In this document: positions 1 through 8,558 of the stretch, in pieces
Layout of the letters: each line of letters starts with the position of its first letter
Position numbering within the stretch: the first letter of the stretch is position 1
Assembly: GCA_024699235.1 (NCBI GenBank)
Contig: JAILPY010000004.1
Coordinates: forward strand, 1-38,673
Origin: Treponema sp.
GTDB lineage: Bacteria > Spirochaetota > Spirochaetia > Treponematales > Treponemataceae
DNA: 38,673 bases
Direction: 5' to 3'
Position numbers and translations under genes: made by a program
Notes under the pieces: generated by a model
Told to the model about the DNA's origin: nothing
Database searches by the model: none
The model's input: only the letters and a program-made list of their open reading frames with translations

Positions 1-132
1 GCAGTCATCTTCTATAAAGATGTAGAAAAATCTTTTATTCAGGCTGGCTTTCTTGCCTACTTAATCATTCTTACAATAATACTATTTATTTTTGTTTCAC
101 TCTTAAAGGACACAAACAGACATGAACGTTAA
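1..132 (+). CDS. C-terminal end of a membrane protein (partial)
   Basis: Only the last 43 codons lie in the window; the reading frame is open from base 1 to a TAA at 130-132. The peptide has one clear hydrophobic segment (about residues 17-35, rich in Leu, Ile and Phe) followed by a short basic tail ending NRHER. This fits the last transmembrane helix of a transporter or other polytopic protein, but the family cannot be named from so little. Its stop codon overlaps the start of the pseudouridine synthase gene (ATG at 122) by 11 bases, so the two are probably co-transcribed and translationally coupled. Confidence 0.6.
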   Translation, partial: AVIFYKDVEKSFIQAGFLAYLIILTIILFIFVSLLKDTNRHER

Positions 133-1036
133 AGCAAGCACACAATACAAACGCGAACACAAAGCCGACTACGGCAAAGAAAAAATTGAAATTCTTTATG
201 AAGATAAAGACATTGTAATAATCAACAAGCCTACAGGAATGCTTTCCGTCCCATATCCAGGAAGCAAAGCAAGGACAGCACTTTCTGTACTTGAAAAAAT
301 ATACAGGAGCAAGGGCGCATATTCTCAAAATCACCGCCCATATATTGTACACAGGCTTGACCGCGATACCAGCGGCGTAATGATGTTTGCACTGAATGAA
401 AGCGTACAGAAAAAAGTAATGGCAGAATGGCATACAATGGTAACAGAACGCCTGTATCATGCCGTTGCAGAAAACCCACGCGACAAATCAAAACAGCTTG
501 CAGAAAGCGGAACTATAGATGAACCTCTTGCACAGAATGCCTATCACGTGGGCTATGTTCCTCAGGAGGAAGACGACCATGCAAAGACCGTAAAAGCAAT
601 CACGCACTACAAGATTATTGAACGGGGAAAAACTCATACGCTTTTTGAACTGTCCCTTGATACAGGAAAGAAAAATCAGATTAGGGCACACCTTGCATCT
701 AAAGGATATCCTTTAGCAGGAGATGAAAATTACCGTGCAAAGACAGATCCCTTTCACCGCCTTGCACTTCACGCAAGGACACTTGCATTCAAGCATCCTG
801 TTACAGGAACCCTCATGAGGTTTGAATCTCCCGAAAGCAAAGAATGGCTTGAATACGTAAAAAAAGGAGATCTACATCCAGCCACTGCCATTTGGAATGA
901 CAAGTCATCGCCATACAATAAAAGGCACCCTCAAGGCGACGGTGAAAAAAAGGCAGCTCAAAACGCAGGGCGGATTCCAAAGAAAGTGTCAAGTAAAATG
1001 GATTTCATTTCCCGCGGTAAAATGCTAAGCAAATAG
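122..1036 (+). CDS. RluA-family pseudouridine synthase
   Basis: A 304-residue protein that should isomerise uridine to pseudouridine in rRNA or tRNA. The family signature HRLDRDTSG is at residues 77-85, with the catalytic Asp at 80. Upstream is the usual beta-strand block with NKPTGM (35-40), and downstream a KKNQIRAHL segment typical of the RluA fold. No N-terminal S4 RNA-binding domain is seen, so it resembles the short RluA/RluC-like forms rather than RluD. About 50 C-terminal residues are Lys/Arg-rich and lie outside the usual domain; they may add RNA contacts. The target uridine cannot be assigned. The start overlaps the preceding gene, and a weak AAAGGA lies about 11 bases upstream. Confidence 0.88.
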   Translation: MNVKASTQYKREHKADYGKEKIEILYEDKDIVIINKPTGMLSVPYPGSKARTALSVLEKIYRSKGAYSQNHRPYIVHRLDRDTSGVMMFALNESVQKKVMAEWHTMVTERLYHAVAENPRDKSKQLAESGTIDEPLAQNAYHVGYVPQEEDDHAKTVKAITHYKIIERGKTHTLFELSLDTGKKNQIRAHLASKGYPLAGDENYRAKTDPFHRLALHARTLAFKHPVTGTLMRFESPESKEWLEYVKKGDLHPATAIWNDKSSPYNKRHPQGDGEKKAAQNAGRIPKKVSSKMDFISRGKMLSK

Positions 1037-1047
1037 ATACTGACCCC

Positions 1048-2583
1048 CTACAGAGCCTTTACTGCCTGAATTAAATCTATAGGAGTAATGGCGAAATTAT
1101 TTTTTACAGAAGAAAGGGCGGCTTCTGCAGCAGAAGTATGAGCAAGGCTTGCATATACTGCCGCCTGAAGAGGCTCGTACTTTTGAGCAAGAAGCGCTGC
1201 AACAAGACCAGAAAGAACATCTCCTGAACCGCCTTTGGCAAGCGCATTACTGCCAAATGGATTTATATACAGAGCCGCATCATTTTGAGAGGCTCTTTTT
1301 ATTCCTATTAAAACGTTTGCACCTTTTAAAAGAAGCACAGCATCCGGATACTTATTACAAAAGGCTTTTACAAGTTCTACCCTGCGAGCAACAACCTCTT
1401 TTACAGAAAAAGTCCCCATGCCGCACTGCTCCAAAAGACTTGAAAATTCCTTTGGATGAGGAGTAAGCACAATGCCAGAACTTCTTTTTTCAAGCAAGTC
1501 TTTTACAAACGGAGAATGACAGATATCTGCATCCAGTACAGCAGGAACATCAGGATGTTCACAAAGCCAGCCTAAATAAGATTTTCCGTCACTGCCAAGT
1601 CCCATGCCCAAAGCAACTGACGCAGCATTTGCAGGAAAAGCAGAAGATGTCATCAATTCAAAAGGAATATTCATAGTTCCTAAAGAATCAGCCTTGTCAG
1701 AAACAAGAGTTACAAGACCTGCACCAAACCTTAAGGCGGCACTGCCTGCAATTACAGAAGCACCAGGCTTTGTTCCGCACACAATTGCTGCATGGCCAAA
1801 AGTGCCTTTATTTACATTATGGCTTTTTCTTAAAGGGAGCTTTGAATCAGACTTTTCCAGCAGGCACGCCTCATGCCGAACAGTCCCATCTGCATACTCA
1901 AAATTCCCCCTGCTTACGCCAAGTCCTGCAAGAGATATAGTTCCGCAGGCATCTTTAGCAACATCGCTGAAAAGACTCATCTTAAGTGCGCCCATTGTAA
2001 CAGTTTTGTCTGCACAGAAATAACTGCCGCCATTACTGCCAGAAACATTTCCCAGACAGTCCAGGCCAGAAGGAACATCGCATGCAATCCTTACAGCATC
2101 AATGCTTTTATTTGCACTTGCAATTACAGCCTGAGCCTCAAAGGGAAGCTCTCCATGAAATCCACTGCCAAAAATACAGTCTACAATAACTTTTAAGTCT
2201 ATGCTTACGCGCTCTATATAGTCATCATATTCAGAAACATCTATGAATGAAACGCCAATTGCCGCTGCACGCTCTTTCTGCAAAATACACATAGGAGACT
2301 TAGGCTCACTGACAGCACATACGGTAACTGCATATTCATGACTGATCAGCCGGCGCGCCAAAGCATAGCCGTCCGCACCATTATTTCCCGAGCCTGCAAG
2401 AATCAAGACTGCCGGGCGAGAAAGAAAAACAGAGCTGCATCCTTCAATGCGTTCTTTCAGGCTGCTTGCAACAGCATCTTCCAGAGCTGCAGCTGCATTT
2501 TCCATCATAATATCTTCTGAAAGCTTATACAGTTCCCTTACCTTAGAGTCCAAAATCCGTGTATCGCCATATATATTCTGCAT
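1048..2583 (-). CDS. nnr: Bifunctional NAD(P)H-hydrate epimerase / ADP-dependent dehydratase
   Basis: A 511-residue cytoplasmic repair enzyme that converts damaged NADHX/NADPHX back to NAD(P)H. The N-terminal YjeF/NnrE epimerase domain carries GNNGADG at 66-72 and DVPSGLD at 169-175. The C-terminal ribokinase-like NnrD dehydratase domain starts near 255, with KGTFGHA (259-265), LTPHPKE (373-379) and the nucleotide-binding GGSGDVLSG (451-459). The frame is open 48 codons further upstream, but that extension has no family similarity. The ATG at 2583 is preferred because it begins the conserved NnrE helix and lies 6 nt after a TATTAT -10 box. No Shine-Dalgarno is present. It is divergent from pepF and converges with the pseudouridine synthase gene, 11 nt apart. 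Confidence 0.92.
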   Translation of the reverse strand: MQNIYGDTRILDSKVRELYKLSEDIMMENAAAALEDAVASSLKERIEGCSSVFLSRPAVLILAGSGNNGADGYALARRLISHEYAVTVCAVSEPKSPMCILQKERAAAIGVSFIDVSEYDDYIERVSIDLKVIVDCIFGSGFHGELPFEAQAVIASANKSIDAVRIACDVPSGLDCLGNVSGSNGGSYFCADKTVTMGALKMSLFSDVAKDACGTISLAGLGVSRGNFEYADGTVRHEACLLEKSDSKLPLRKSHNVNKGTFGHAAIVCGTKPGASVIAGSAALRFGAGLVTLVSDKADSLGTMNIPFELMTSSAFPANAASVALGMGLGSDGKSYLGWLCEHPDVPAVLDADICHSPFVKDLLEKRSSGIVLTPHPKEFSSLLEQCGMGTFSVKEVVARRVELVKAFCNKYPDAVLLLKGANVLIGIKRASQNDAALYINPFGSNALAKGGSGDVLSGLVAALLAQKYEPLQAAVYASLAHTSAAEAALSSVKNNFAITPIDLIQAVKAL

Positions 2584-2618
2584 ATCCGTATAATAAAAGC
2601 AGTTTTTTCCACTGTCAA
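2584..2618 (-). promoter_or_regulatory. Promoter of nnr, leaderless type
   Basis: On the minus strand, a consensus -35 TTGACA (2613-2618), a 17-bp spacer and -10 TATTAT (2590-2595) are followed after only 6 nt by the nnr ATG. Transcription should start at or next to the A of the start codon. No ribosome-binding site could fit. Confidence 0.7.
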
Positions 2619-2643
2619 GGCATTCTAAATGCAATAAATTCTT

Positions 2644-2677
2644 TTGCAATATATTAAAATATGATATAGTAACTCTT
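2644..2677 (+). promoter_or_regulatory. Promoter of pepF, leaderless type
   Basis: TTGCAA (2644-2649), a 15-bp spacer and TATAGT (2665-2670) preceded by TGA (extended -10). Seven nt (AACTCTT) separate the -10 box from the pepF ATG, and they contain no Shine-Dalgarno sequence. This suggests a leaderless mRNA. Confidence 0.6.
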
Positions 2678-4504
2678 ATGCAAAATAACATACCAAGATG
2701 GAATTTAGATTCCTTATTTACAGACATTCATTCAGAAGAATATAAAAACACAGTAGATTCCTACAAGCAGGAAATGGACAGCTTAGACGAGCTCTTAAAT
2801 ACCGCAGACAGATTCACAAGGGAAGCAAATGACAACTTTGACTTTCCTGCATGGCTTTCTTCCTATCTAAAAGCATACAGCACAGTCAGTGCTACAGGAG
2901 GAACCCTTTCTGCATATGCATACATAATATACTCAACAGACACTACAAACACAGAGTACATAAACAACCTAAGCAGCATAGATGAAATGAATGTACGGAT
3001 TCAGCAGCAGGAATTAAAATTCAGCAGGATACTGCTGTCGCACACAAAATACCTTGAAGAATTTTATAAACGCTTTCCTGAATATAATGAATGCAAATTC
3101 ATTTTGGAAGAAATATTAGAAGACACAAGACACCAGATGTCACCTCAAGAAGAGAAGCTTGCTTCTGAACTTCAGAGGACAGGGGGCGATGCATGGGGAA
3201 GGCTTCAGGAACAGCTGATCAGCAACCTTCATGATGCCAGCGGCAAAACATTCAACGAAATCAGAAACGATGCATATTCTCCTGACGCTTCAGTCAGAAA
3301 AAATGCATGGGAAACAGAAAAGCAGCTTCTGGCAGATAACAGGATATCTTTTGCAGCATGCCTTAACAACCTAAAAGGTGAAACAGTAATGCTAAATAAG
3401 AAGCGCAGCTGGAAGCAGGCCTTGGACAGATCCCTTTCATCTTCACGCTTGAAGAAAGAAACTTTGGATGCCTTAATTTCTTCTATAGAAGACTCGCTTC
3501 CTATGTGGAGAAAGTACTTTACGGCAAAGGCCGCTTTCTTAAGAAAGACAGGGGCAACAGCAAGCAATACAGCCGGAACCGCAGGACATGAAGGGATCGC
3601 CTTCTATGACCTTTTTGCACCTATTTCTGTTTCGCAAGAAAAAAGCTGGACTTTTGAAGAGGCAAAAGAATACATACTGAAAGAATATAATTCATTTTCT
3701 GCAGATATGGGAAGCTTTGCAAAAAAGGCCTTTGAGCAGGGATGGATTGACGCAGAAGTGCGCCCAGGAAAAGTAGGAGGAGCGTATGATGAAGATTTTC
3801 CAAAGGGACATCAGAGCAGGATACTCTCAAACTTTACAGGAGCATTCAGCGACATCATTACCCTGGCCCATGAACTAGGACATGCATATCACTTTTCATG
3901 CATGAAAGGAAAATCTCCCCTATTCTTCCATTATCCAATGACTCTTGCAGAAACAGCAAGCACATTCGCAGAAACAATAGTAAAGCAGGACATGATATCG
4001 CAAACTGAGGGCGCTGAAAAAATAAAGATGCTTGAAACTGACCTTCAGGACGCAAGCCAGGTTCTTGTAGACATACTCTGCCGCTTCTATTTTGAGCAAA
4101 GCGTATTCGAAGAGCGCGAAAAAGGAGAGCTTAATGCCGATGACTTCTGCCGCCTGATGAAGGCTGCTCAGGAAAAGAGCTATGGTCCTGGACTTAACGA
4201 AGAACGCCATGAATACATGTGGGCTGTAAAATCTCATTACTACAGCACGGGATTTGACTTTTACAACTATCCATATGCATTCGGACAACTGTTTGCTGCA
4301 GGACTTTATGCACAGTCAAGAAAGGCGGGTCCTGAATTTGCGCAGACTTATGCAAAGCTCCTTGCAGATACAGGAAGCATGAGCTGTGAAGACTTATGCA
4401 AAAAAGCCGGATTTGACATTACATCAAAAGAATTCTGGAACAGCGGAATTCAGATGTATGCAAATGAAGTCAAGGCATTTACCGATTACGTACAAAACTT
4501 ATAA
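2678..4504 (+). CDS. pepF: Oligoendopeptidase F (M3 family metallopeptidase)
   Basis: A 608-residue cytoplasmic zinc peptidase that degrades peptides of roughly 7-17 residues. The M3 zinc site is intact: HELGH at 398-402, with a downstream helix ETASTFAE (425-432) that carries the third ligand Glu. Length and the C-terminal Tyr-rich segment near residues 515-530, including YSTGFDFYNYPYAFGQLF, are typical of PepF/PepB. No signal peptide is present. The ATG at 2678 sits 7 nt after a -10 box, so the start is well placed despite having no Shine-Dalgarno. A small Cys-cluster gene follows after 12 nt and is probably co-transcribed. In an amino-acid-fermenting spirochaete this enzyme would feed peptide catabolism (inference). 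Confidence 0.95.
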   Translation: MQNNIPRWNLDSLFTDIHSEEYKNTVDSYKQEMDSLDELLNTADRFTREANDNFDFPAWLSSYLKAYSTVSATGGTLSAYAYIIYSTDTTNTEYINNLSSIDEMNVRIQQQELKFSRILLSHTKYLEEFYKRFPEYNECKFILEEILEDTRHQMSPQEEKLASELQRTGGDAWGRLQEQLISNLHDASGKTFNEIRNDAYSPDASVRKNAWETEKQLLADNRISFAACLNNLKGETVMLNKKRSWKQALDRSLSSSRLKKETLDALISSIEDSLPMWRKYFTAKAAFLRKTGATASNTAGTAGHEGIAFYDLFAPISVSQEKSWTFEEAKEYILKEYNSFSADMGSFAKKAFEQGWIDAEVRPGKVGGAYDEDFPKGHQSRILSNFTGAFSDIITLAHELGHAYHFSCMKGKSPLFFHYPMTLAETASTFAETIVKQDMISQTEGAEKIKMLETDLQDASQVLVDILCRFYFEQSVFEEREKGELNADDFCRLMKAAQEKSYGPGLNEERHEYMWAVKSHYYSTGFDFYNYPYAFGQLFAAGLYAQSRKAGPEFAQTYAKLLADTGSMSCEDLCKKAGFDITSKEFWNSGIQMYANEVKAFTDYVQNL

Positions 4505-4516
4505 GGAAAGCTCATA

Positions 4517-4954
4517 ATGGAATCATTTTACGCAGGCGGACTAAACTTCTCATGCAATAACTGCTCTGCATGCTGCCGCTTTGAACCGGGAATGGTGCGC
4601 CTTTCTCAGCAAGACCTGCACAGGCTGTCTGAATGGGCACAGGTAACAGACGAACAGTTTATTCTCATGTACTGCCGCTGGATTGAAAACTGTGAAGGAA
4701 CAAAGACTCTCTGCCTGCGTGAAAAATCAAACTATGACTGCATATTCTGGCAGGACGGCTGTACGGCATACGAAGCACGCCCCGTACAGTGCAGGACATA
4801 TCCATTTTGGACAAATCTGCTTGAAAGCAAAGAAAACTGGGAAAAAGAAAAGAAACGGTGCCCAGGATTAGATAAAGGGGAATTTCACTCTGCAGAAGAA
4901 ATTAAAGAGCAGCTTTCCCTGTACGAACAGAGAAAGCCTGTTACTAAAGATTAG
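4517..4954 (+). CDS. YkgJ-family cysteine-cluster protein
   Basis: A 145-residue protein of the YkgJ/UPF0153 type. It has the N-terminal cluster CNNCSACC (residues 13-20) and later cysteines in CRWIENC, CIFWQDGC and PVQCRTYPFW, as expected for a zinc- or iron-sulfur-binding domain. The exact biochemical role of the family is not settled. A Shine-Dalgarno-like AAGGAAAG lies just after the pepF stop and 12 nt separate the genes, so it is in the pepF operon. Its TAG (4952-4954) is interleaved with the TAA of the convergent gene on the other strand. Confidence 0.85.
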   Translation: MESFYAGGLNFSCNNCSACCRFEPGMVRLSQQDLHRLSEWAQVTDEQFILMYCRWIENCEGTKTLCLREKSNYDCIFWQDGCTAYEARPVQCRTYPFWTNLLESKENWEKEKKRCPGLDKGEFHSAEEIKEQLSLYEQRKPVTKD

Positions 4955-5376
4955 TCTTCCTTATCGCGTACAGTGATGTAAATGTCATTGTGACGCACAG
5001 AATAAGAATACGAATATTTCTTTTTGTTCAAGGGACGGAGTGCAAAATAATTGTACTTTGAAAGCTTGAACTTGCTAACTTCCTCATCTACAAAGCATGT
5101 ATCGCCGGAAAACTTTAAGTCTGCAGACCCGACAAGAAGCCAAACATCAGTCTTTTCATTATAGGCATAAAACTCAAATACAACACGGTCATCCGTCCTG
5201 CTTACAAAGCGGACATTATCCTTATAGCGGTCATCAAAATCGTCACGGGTAAAATAAGTCATGCCTTCCTTATCCATTTTTGGAATGGAAGAACTGTACT
5301 TACCGGCAGCAAAAGCTCCCGTTACGGTTAAAGCCAATAAAAGCAGAATAAAATTCAGCCTTGCCAATTTCTTCAT
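4951..5376 (-). CDS. Small exported protein of unknown function
   Basis: A 141-residue protein I do not recognise. It starts with a clear Sec signal peptide: MKK, a Leu-rich core, and a likely cleavage after AFA near residue 21-22. The mature part is rich in Tyr, Lys and Asp, and looks like a small beta-rich periplasmic protein (KYSYSYSVRHNDIYITVRD near the C-terminus). The ATG at 5376 is chosen over a TTG two codons earlier because AAAAGGAG lies 6 nt upstream of it. It follows the M18 aminopeptidase by 32 nt on the same strand and probably shares its transcript. Its stop overlaps the convergent YkgJ gene by 4 nt. Confidence 0.75.
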   Translation of the reverse strand: MKKLARLNFILLLLALTVTGAFAAGKYSSSIPKMDKEGMTYFTRDDFDDRYKDNVRFVSRTDDRVVFEFYAYNEKTDVWLLVGSADLKFSGDTCFVDEEVSKFKLSKYNYFALRPLNKKKYSYSYSVRHNDIYITVRDKED

Positions 5377-5408
5377 AAACAACTCCTTTTTGTTTTTATT
5401 TACTGAAG

Positions 5409-6767
5409 TTACTGAAGCAGCAAAAATGCCTTATAGGCATTATATGCCTGCCACATATCTTCCTTTGAAGTTATTTCCCATGGTGCATGCATGCTAAGGA
5501 CAGAAATGCCGGCATCAAGAACGTACATGCCGTACTTTGCAGCAAGGTATGCAATTGTTCCTCCGCCACCCTGATCAACCTTTCCAAGCTCAGCCATCTG
5601 ATAACGGACATTATTCTGATCAAGAACATTCCTTAAGCGTGCAATAAATTCAGGACTAGCATCACTTGCCCCTGACTTGCCTCGGGAACCTGTATATTTA
5701 TTAAACACAATACCTGCTCCAAGGTAACTTGCATTTTCATGATCGTACAGATCTCCATTCATAGGGTCATAAGCAGCGTTTACGTCGCTTGAAAGCATGT
5801 TACTGCCATTCATGCAGCGCCTGACGCAAAGCTCTGAATATGCTCCCATGCGAGCAACTACTTCTGCAACTGCATTTTCAAAAAAATGAGACGCCATGCC
5901 GGTAGCACCGACAGAACCAATTTCCTCTTTATCTACGCACAGGCAGCAGCTAGTCCGCCTTACGTCTTTTACTTCAAGCTGGGCGCGTACAGAAGCATAA
6001 GCACAGGAACGGTCATCCTGACCGTAAGCAAGGATGAGAGACCTGTCAAAGCCTAAATCCCTAGGAGCGCCAGCAGGAACAATTTCCAATTCCGCTGAGC
6101 CAAAATCAGCTTCTTCAATGCCGTACTGTTCTTTCAGCAAAGAAAGTATCAGCTTTTTAGCCTTATCCTTTTCCTGCTTTTCTGCACTGTCAGACTTGTC
6201 GGAATCTGCCCCCCTTACAGGAGGAATGTCGCTGCCCAAAATCAAATCAAGATTTTCGCCAGGAATAAAGTCTGCAGCAGATTCCTTCATCTGCTTCTGG
6301 GCAAGATGAGGCAAAATGTCAGAAATGCAGAAGACTGGGTCTTCAGGCTTTTCACCTACACAAACCTGAACGGCGCTACCGTCCTTTTTGCATACTACCC
6401 CATGAATTGCAAGAGGCTGAGTCAGCCACTGATATTTTTTTATGCCGCCGTAATAATGAGTATTCAGATAAACTAAGAATTCCCTTTCATACAAAGGGTT
6501 CTGCTTTACGTCAAGGCGAGGAGAATCAATGTGTGCGCCTAAAATATTCAGTCCTTTTTCAATTGATTCTGTTCCAATATTGAATAATGCTACAGCCTTT
6601 CCGAATTTAGTAACATAAACCTTATCTCCCGGATGAAGTGCCTCAACTTCATTTATGTCTTTATATCCATATTTTTCTGAAAGCCCTACAATCTGCCTGC
6701 AGCATTCCCTTTCAGTCTTGCCATTCTTAAGAAAGTCTTTGTAATCTTCTATGAAAGACGCATCCAT
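5409..6767 (-). CDS. apeA: M18-family aminopeptidase
   Basis: A 452-residue cytoplasmic zinc aminopeptidase of the M18 (ApeA/ApeB, aspartyl aminopeptidase) family, which removes N-terminal residues from peptides. Metal-binding and catalytic blocks are in order: GAHIDSPRLD (77-86), YGQDDRSCAYA, DKEEIGSVGATG, SSDVNAAYDP and, near the C-terminus, SMHAPWE. The middle contains a charged Lys/Asp/Glu-rich linker (around 196-206). AAGGAG lies 7 nt before the ATG. The gene follows the small exported protein gene at 6781-7269 by 13 nt, so the Shine-Dalgarno directly abuts that stop codon. With pepF it forms a peptide-degrading neighbourhood. Confidence 0.92.
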   Translation of the reverse strand: MDASFIEDYKDFLKNGKTERECCRQIVGLSEKYGYKDINEVEALHPGDKVYVTKFGKAVALFNIGTESIEKGLNILGAHIDSPRLDVKQNPLYEREFLVYLNTHYYGGIKKYQWLTQPLAIHGVVCKKDGSAVQVCVGEKPEDPVFCISDILPHLAQKQMKESAADFIPGENLDLILGSDIPPVRGADSDKSDSAEKQEKDKAKKLILSLLKEQYGIEEADFGSAELEIVPAGAPRDLGFDRSLILAYGQDDRSCAYASVRAQLEVKDVRRTSCCLCVDKEEIGSVGATGMASHFFENAVAEVVARMGAYSELCVRRCMNGSNMLSSDVNAAYDPMNGDLYDHENASYLGAGIVFNKYTGSRGKSGASDASPEFIARLRNVLDQNNVRYQMAELGKVDQGGGGTIAYLAAKYGMYVLDAGISVLSMHAPWEITSKEDMWQAYNAYKAFLLLQ

Positions 6768-6780
6768 GTCACAACTCCTT

Positions 6781-7269
6781 TTATTTCTTTATTCTTACGG
6801 AACCAATAATATCGTCAAAAGTAGGTTCCCAATAGTCATAGGTTTCAGGCAAAGCCGTTGCCGTTATGCAGTATATCATCTTGTTCCTTACCACAAATTT
6901 TATATACTGCTTAACTTCTATGCCATTTAAAATGCCTGTGATAAGCATGTGAGTATTTTTATTGGAAAGTACGCTGGCTGATTCGTAATAAGATAAAAAA
7001 TTAGACTTTAACTCTTGGATGTATTCTTTTACAGTGGATTCTTCTGACAAAAGGCCGCTTGTAACGGAAATGCGCTCCCTGAAGTGGTCGTTTATTTCAT
7101 CAGGAGCATACATCATAAGCATTATAGTAGAATCGCTTACACTCTGTACAAGCCATCCTGAAGGGACTTCTACAGTAACCTTGCCGAACTGAGCCTTCAT
7201 GTATTCTTCTGCAAACAGAACAGAAATTGAGAAGATTAGGCATAGGAGAAGTGACAGAAGGCGTTTCAT
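6781..7269 (-). CDS. Exported protein with a DcrB/PsbP-like fold (tentative)
   Basis: A 162-residue protein with a strong N-terminal signal peptide (MKRLL then a Leu/Ile/Ser-rich core; likely cleavage after LFA near residue 20). The mature part begins GKVTVEVPSGW and includes RERISVTS and a long helix SVKEYI-like segment (about 75-90). This pattern resembles the DcrB/PsbP-like (DUF1795) proteins found in bacterial envelopes. The resemblance is by eye only. It is the first gene of a minus-strand operon with apeA and the small exported protein. A promoter with TTGCAT/TATACT precedes it. No lipobox cysteine is present. Confidence 0.7.
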   Translation of the reverse strand: MKRLLSLLLCLIFSISVLFAEEYMKAQFGKVTVEVPSGWLVQSVSDSTIMLMMYAPDEINDHFRERISVTSGLLSEESTVKEYIQELKSNFLSYYESASVLSNKNTHMLITGILNGIEVKQYIKFVVRNKMIYCITATALPETYDYWEPTFDDIIGSVRIKK

Positions 7270-7285
7270 TGTAAAATCTTAAAAA

Positions 7286-7314
7286 AGTATATATAATATA
7301 AGAAATAAATGCAA
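7286..7314 (-). promoter_or_regulatory. Promoter of the exported protein-apeA operon
   Basis: On the minus strand: -35 TTGCAT (7309-7314), 17-bp spacer, -10 TATACT (7286-7291). The expected start lies about 10 nt before the ATG at 7269, leaving a short leader with no strong Shine-Dalgarno. Confidence 0.55.
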
Positions 7315-7336
7315 TGACCTTCTGCTAACTCACTAA

Positions 7337-8224
7337 TTACATCTCATTGCACCTCTGGCTGAAAATTTCAACATATTTGGTAAGCCAGTCATAAAACAGC
7401 TGAATCCTCATGTTTTCAATTTTATTCTTACGCTTTTCTATCAAAATGTCCCGGCTGCACTGAGGCTTTGAAATTGTTTTTAAAAGCACTCTTTTTGTAT
7501 CAACCTTTCCCCATGAAAATCCAGGCCAGAATCCAATTCCCATATTTGCACCAATCATATTTCTTACTGCAGAAGGACTGTCGCTTTCAAATAAAGTGCG
7601 GGGATGAACGTCTGCCAATGCACAGAAATGGTCACAGATTGCCCTCAAATTCTTAGATCCTGCAAGCTGGATAAATCCATCGTCCTTTACATCCTGAAGC
7701 GAAATGGAATTTTTCTTTTGAAACCTGGGAATATTCGGAACTGCCAGATATATAGGTTCTGTACATACATAAATCCTAGACAGCTCTTTTTTCTTAGGAC
7801 GGTAATGCTGAACGGTAGAAACAGTAATGTCTGCAAGGTCATTCTGTTCATTTTGGATCAGCTGTATATTCAAGTTATTGTCTATTCGCTGATATTCAAT
7901 TATTGCCTCTGTAATAAGAGTCCATGCTGCAAGAATATTCAGGCGGACAGTTGCATTTTCATGAGAAGAAACTTCTTTTATTCTTGAAGGAAGCGTCTCA
8001 ATGGAAGACATAAACGGAAGGATTTCCTGGTACAGGAATTTTCCGCATGGAGTCAAACGGATATTCCTGCCACATGAAACGAACAGCTCGACGCCAAGCT
8101 CTGCTTCAAGCTTATGAATAGCATTCGTTACAGCAGGTTGAGTAACATGAAGAAGCTCCGCGCTTTTCCTTACATGCTGGTGCTTTGCAACCTCTATAAA
8201 ATACCTCAGCTGAAAAAACTCCAT
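7337..8224 (-). CDS. LysR-family transcriptional regulator
   Basis: A 295-residue protein with a classical LysR winged helix-turn-helix at residues 1-62 (FFQLRYFIEVAKHQHVRKSA, then HVTQPAVTNAIHKLEAELG). The co-inducer-binding half follows (about 90-290). An exact GGAGG precedes the ATG at 8224. The effector and targets are unknown. LysR proteins often control a divergent neighbour, and the chemoreceptor gene lies divergently across a 334-bp AT-rich gap, but this link is inference. The C-terminal residues (from about 255) are rich in Lys, Arg and Asn. Confidence 0.9.
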   Translation of the reverse strand: MEFFQLRYFIEVAKHQHVRKSAELLHVTQPAVTNAIHKLEAELGVELFVSCGRNIRLTPCGKFLYQEILPFMSSIETLPSRIKEVSSHENATVRLNILAAWTLITEAIIEYQRIDNNLNIQLIQNEQNDLADITVSTVQHYRPKKKELSRIYVCTEPIYLAVPNIPRFQKKNSISLQDVKDDGFIQLAGSKNLRAICDHFCALADVHPRTLFESDSPSAVRNMIGANMGIGFWPGFSWGKVDTKRVLLKTISKPQCSRDILIEKRKNKIENMRIQLFYDWLTKYVEIFSQRCNEM

Positions 8225-8558
8225 TTTTATAATCCTCCACTTTATTCAATAATTAAAACTTAGTTATATAATTGATTATAAGAGAAATAGCCGGAATTTG
8301 GAACGTAAGGAATGATAGAAGTTATTTATCAAACTGATAGTTTTTAATCTCATCCATAAAATTTCATTATTTAATTTATGAAACACTATTTCCTTATCAA
8401 TAAAGAAATTAATTAATCACTAAATTTTCAGTTAAAATTTAAAATATAAATTATTTTTATCCTATCTTGAAAACTCAAATGCACTCCATTTTTTTTTAAG
8501 ATTGTTCTGTAAACTTTCCCATGTTAAAATTAATTAAGCGATAAACAAGGAGTTTACA
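8225..8558. promoter_or_regulatory. 334-bp AT-rich divergent intergenic region
   Basis: No gene is seen here. On the minus strand the LysR promoter has a perfect -10 TATAAT (8275-8280) with a weak TTCCAA (8298-8303) 17 bp upstream, within a partial inverted repeat (8260-8281) that could serve as autoregulatory operator. On the plus strand the chemoreceptor promoter lies at 8502-8530. The stretch between (8304-8500) is very AT-rich with repeated AATTAATTAAT-like runs and no clear structure. Confidence 0.5.
8502..8530 (+). promoter_or_regulatory. Promoter of the chemoreceptor gene
   Basis: -35 TTGTTC (8502-8507), exactly 17 bp, then -10 TAAAAT (8525-8530). AAGGAG follows at about 8548-8553, before the ATG at 8559. 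It looks like a sigma-70 promoter. A GCGATAA at about 8537 resembles a sigma-28 -10 box, but no TAAA lies at the right distance. Confidence 0.5.

Noticed and set aside
1149..2520. Several plus-strand open frames opposite nnr
   Set aside because: They lie entirely antisense to a conserved gene, have no ribosome sites and show no recognisable motifs.
2584..2727. N-terminal extension of the NAD(P)HX repair enzyme
   Set aside because: The 48 extra codons overlap the promoter and the divergent pepF start and do not resemble the NnrE domain.
8525..8545. Sigma-28 (flagellar) promoter before the chemoreceptor
   Set aside because: GCGATAA resembles the -10 half, but no TAAA lies 15 nt upstream; a sigma-70 type pair fits better.
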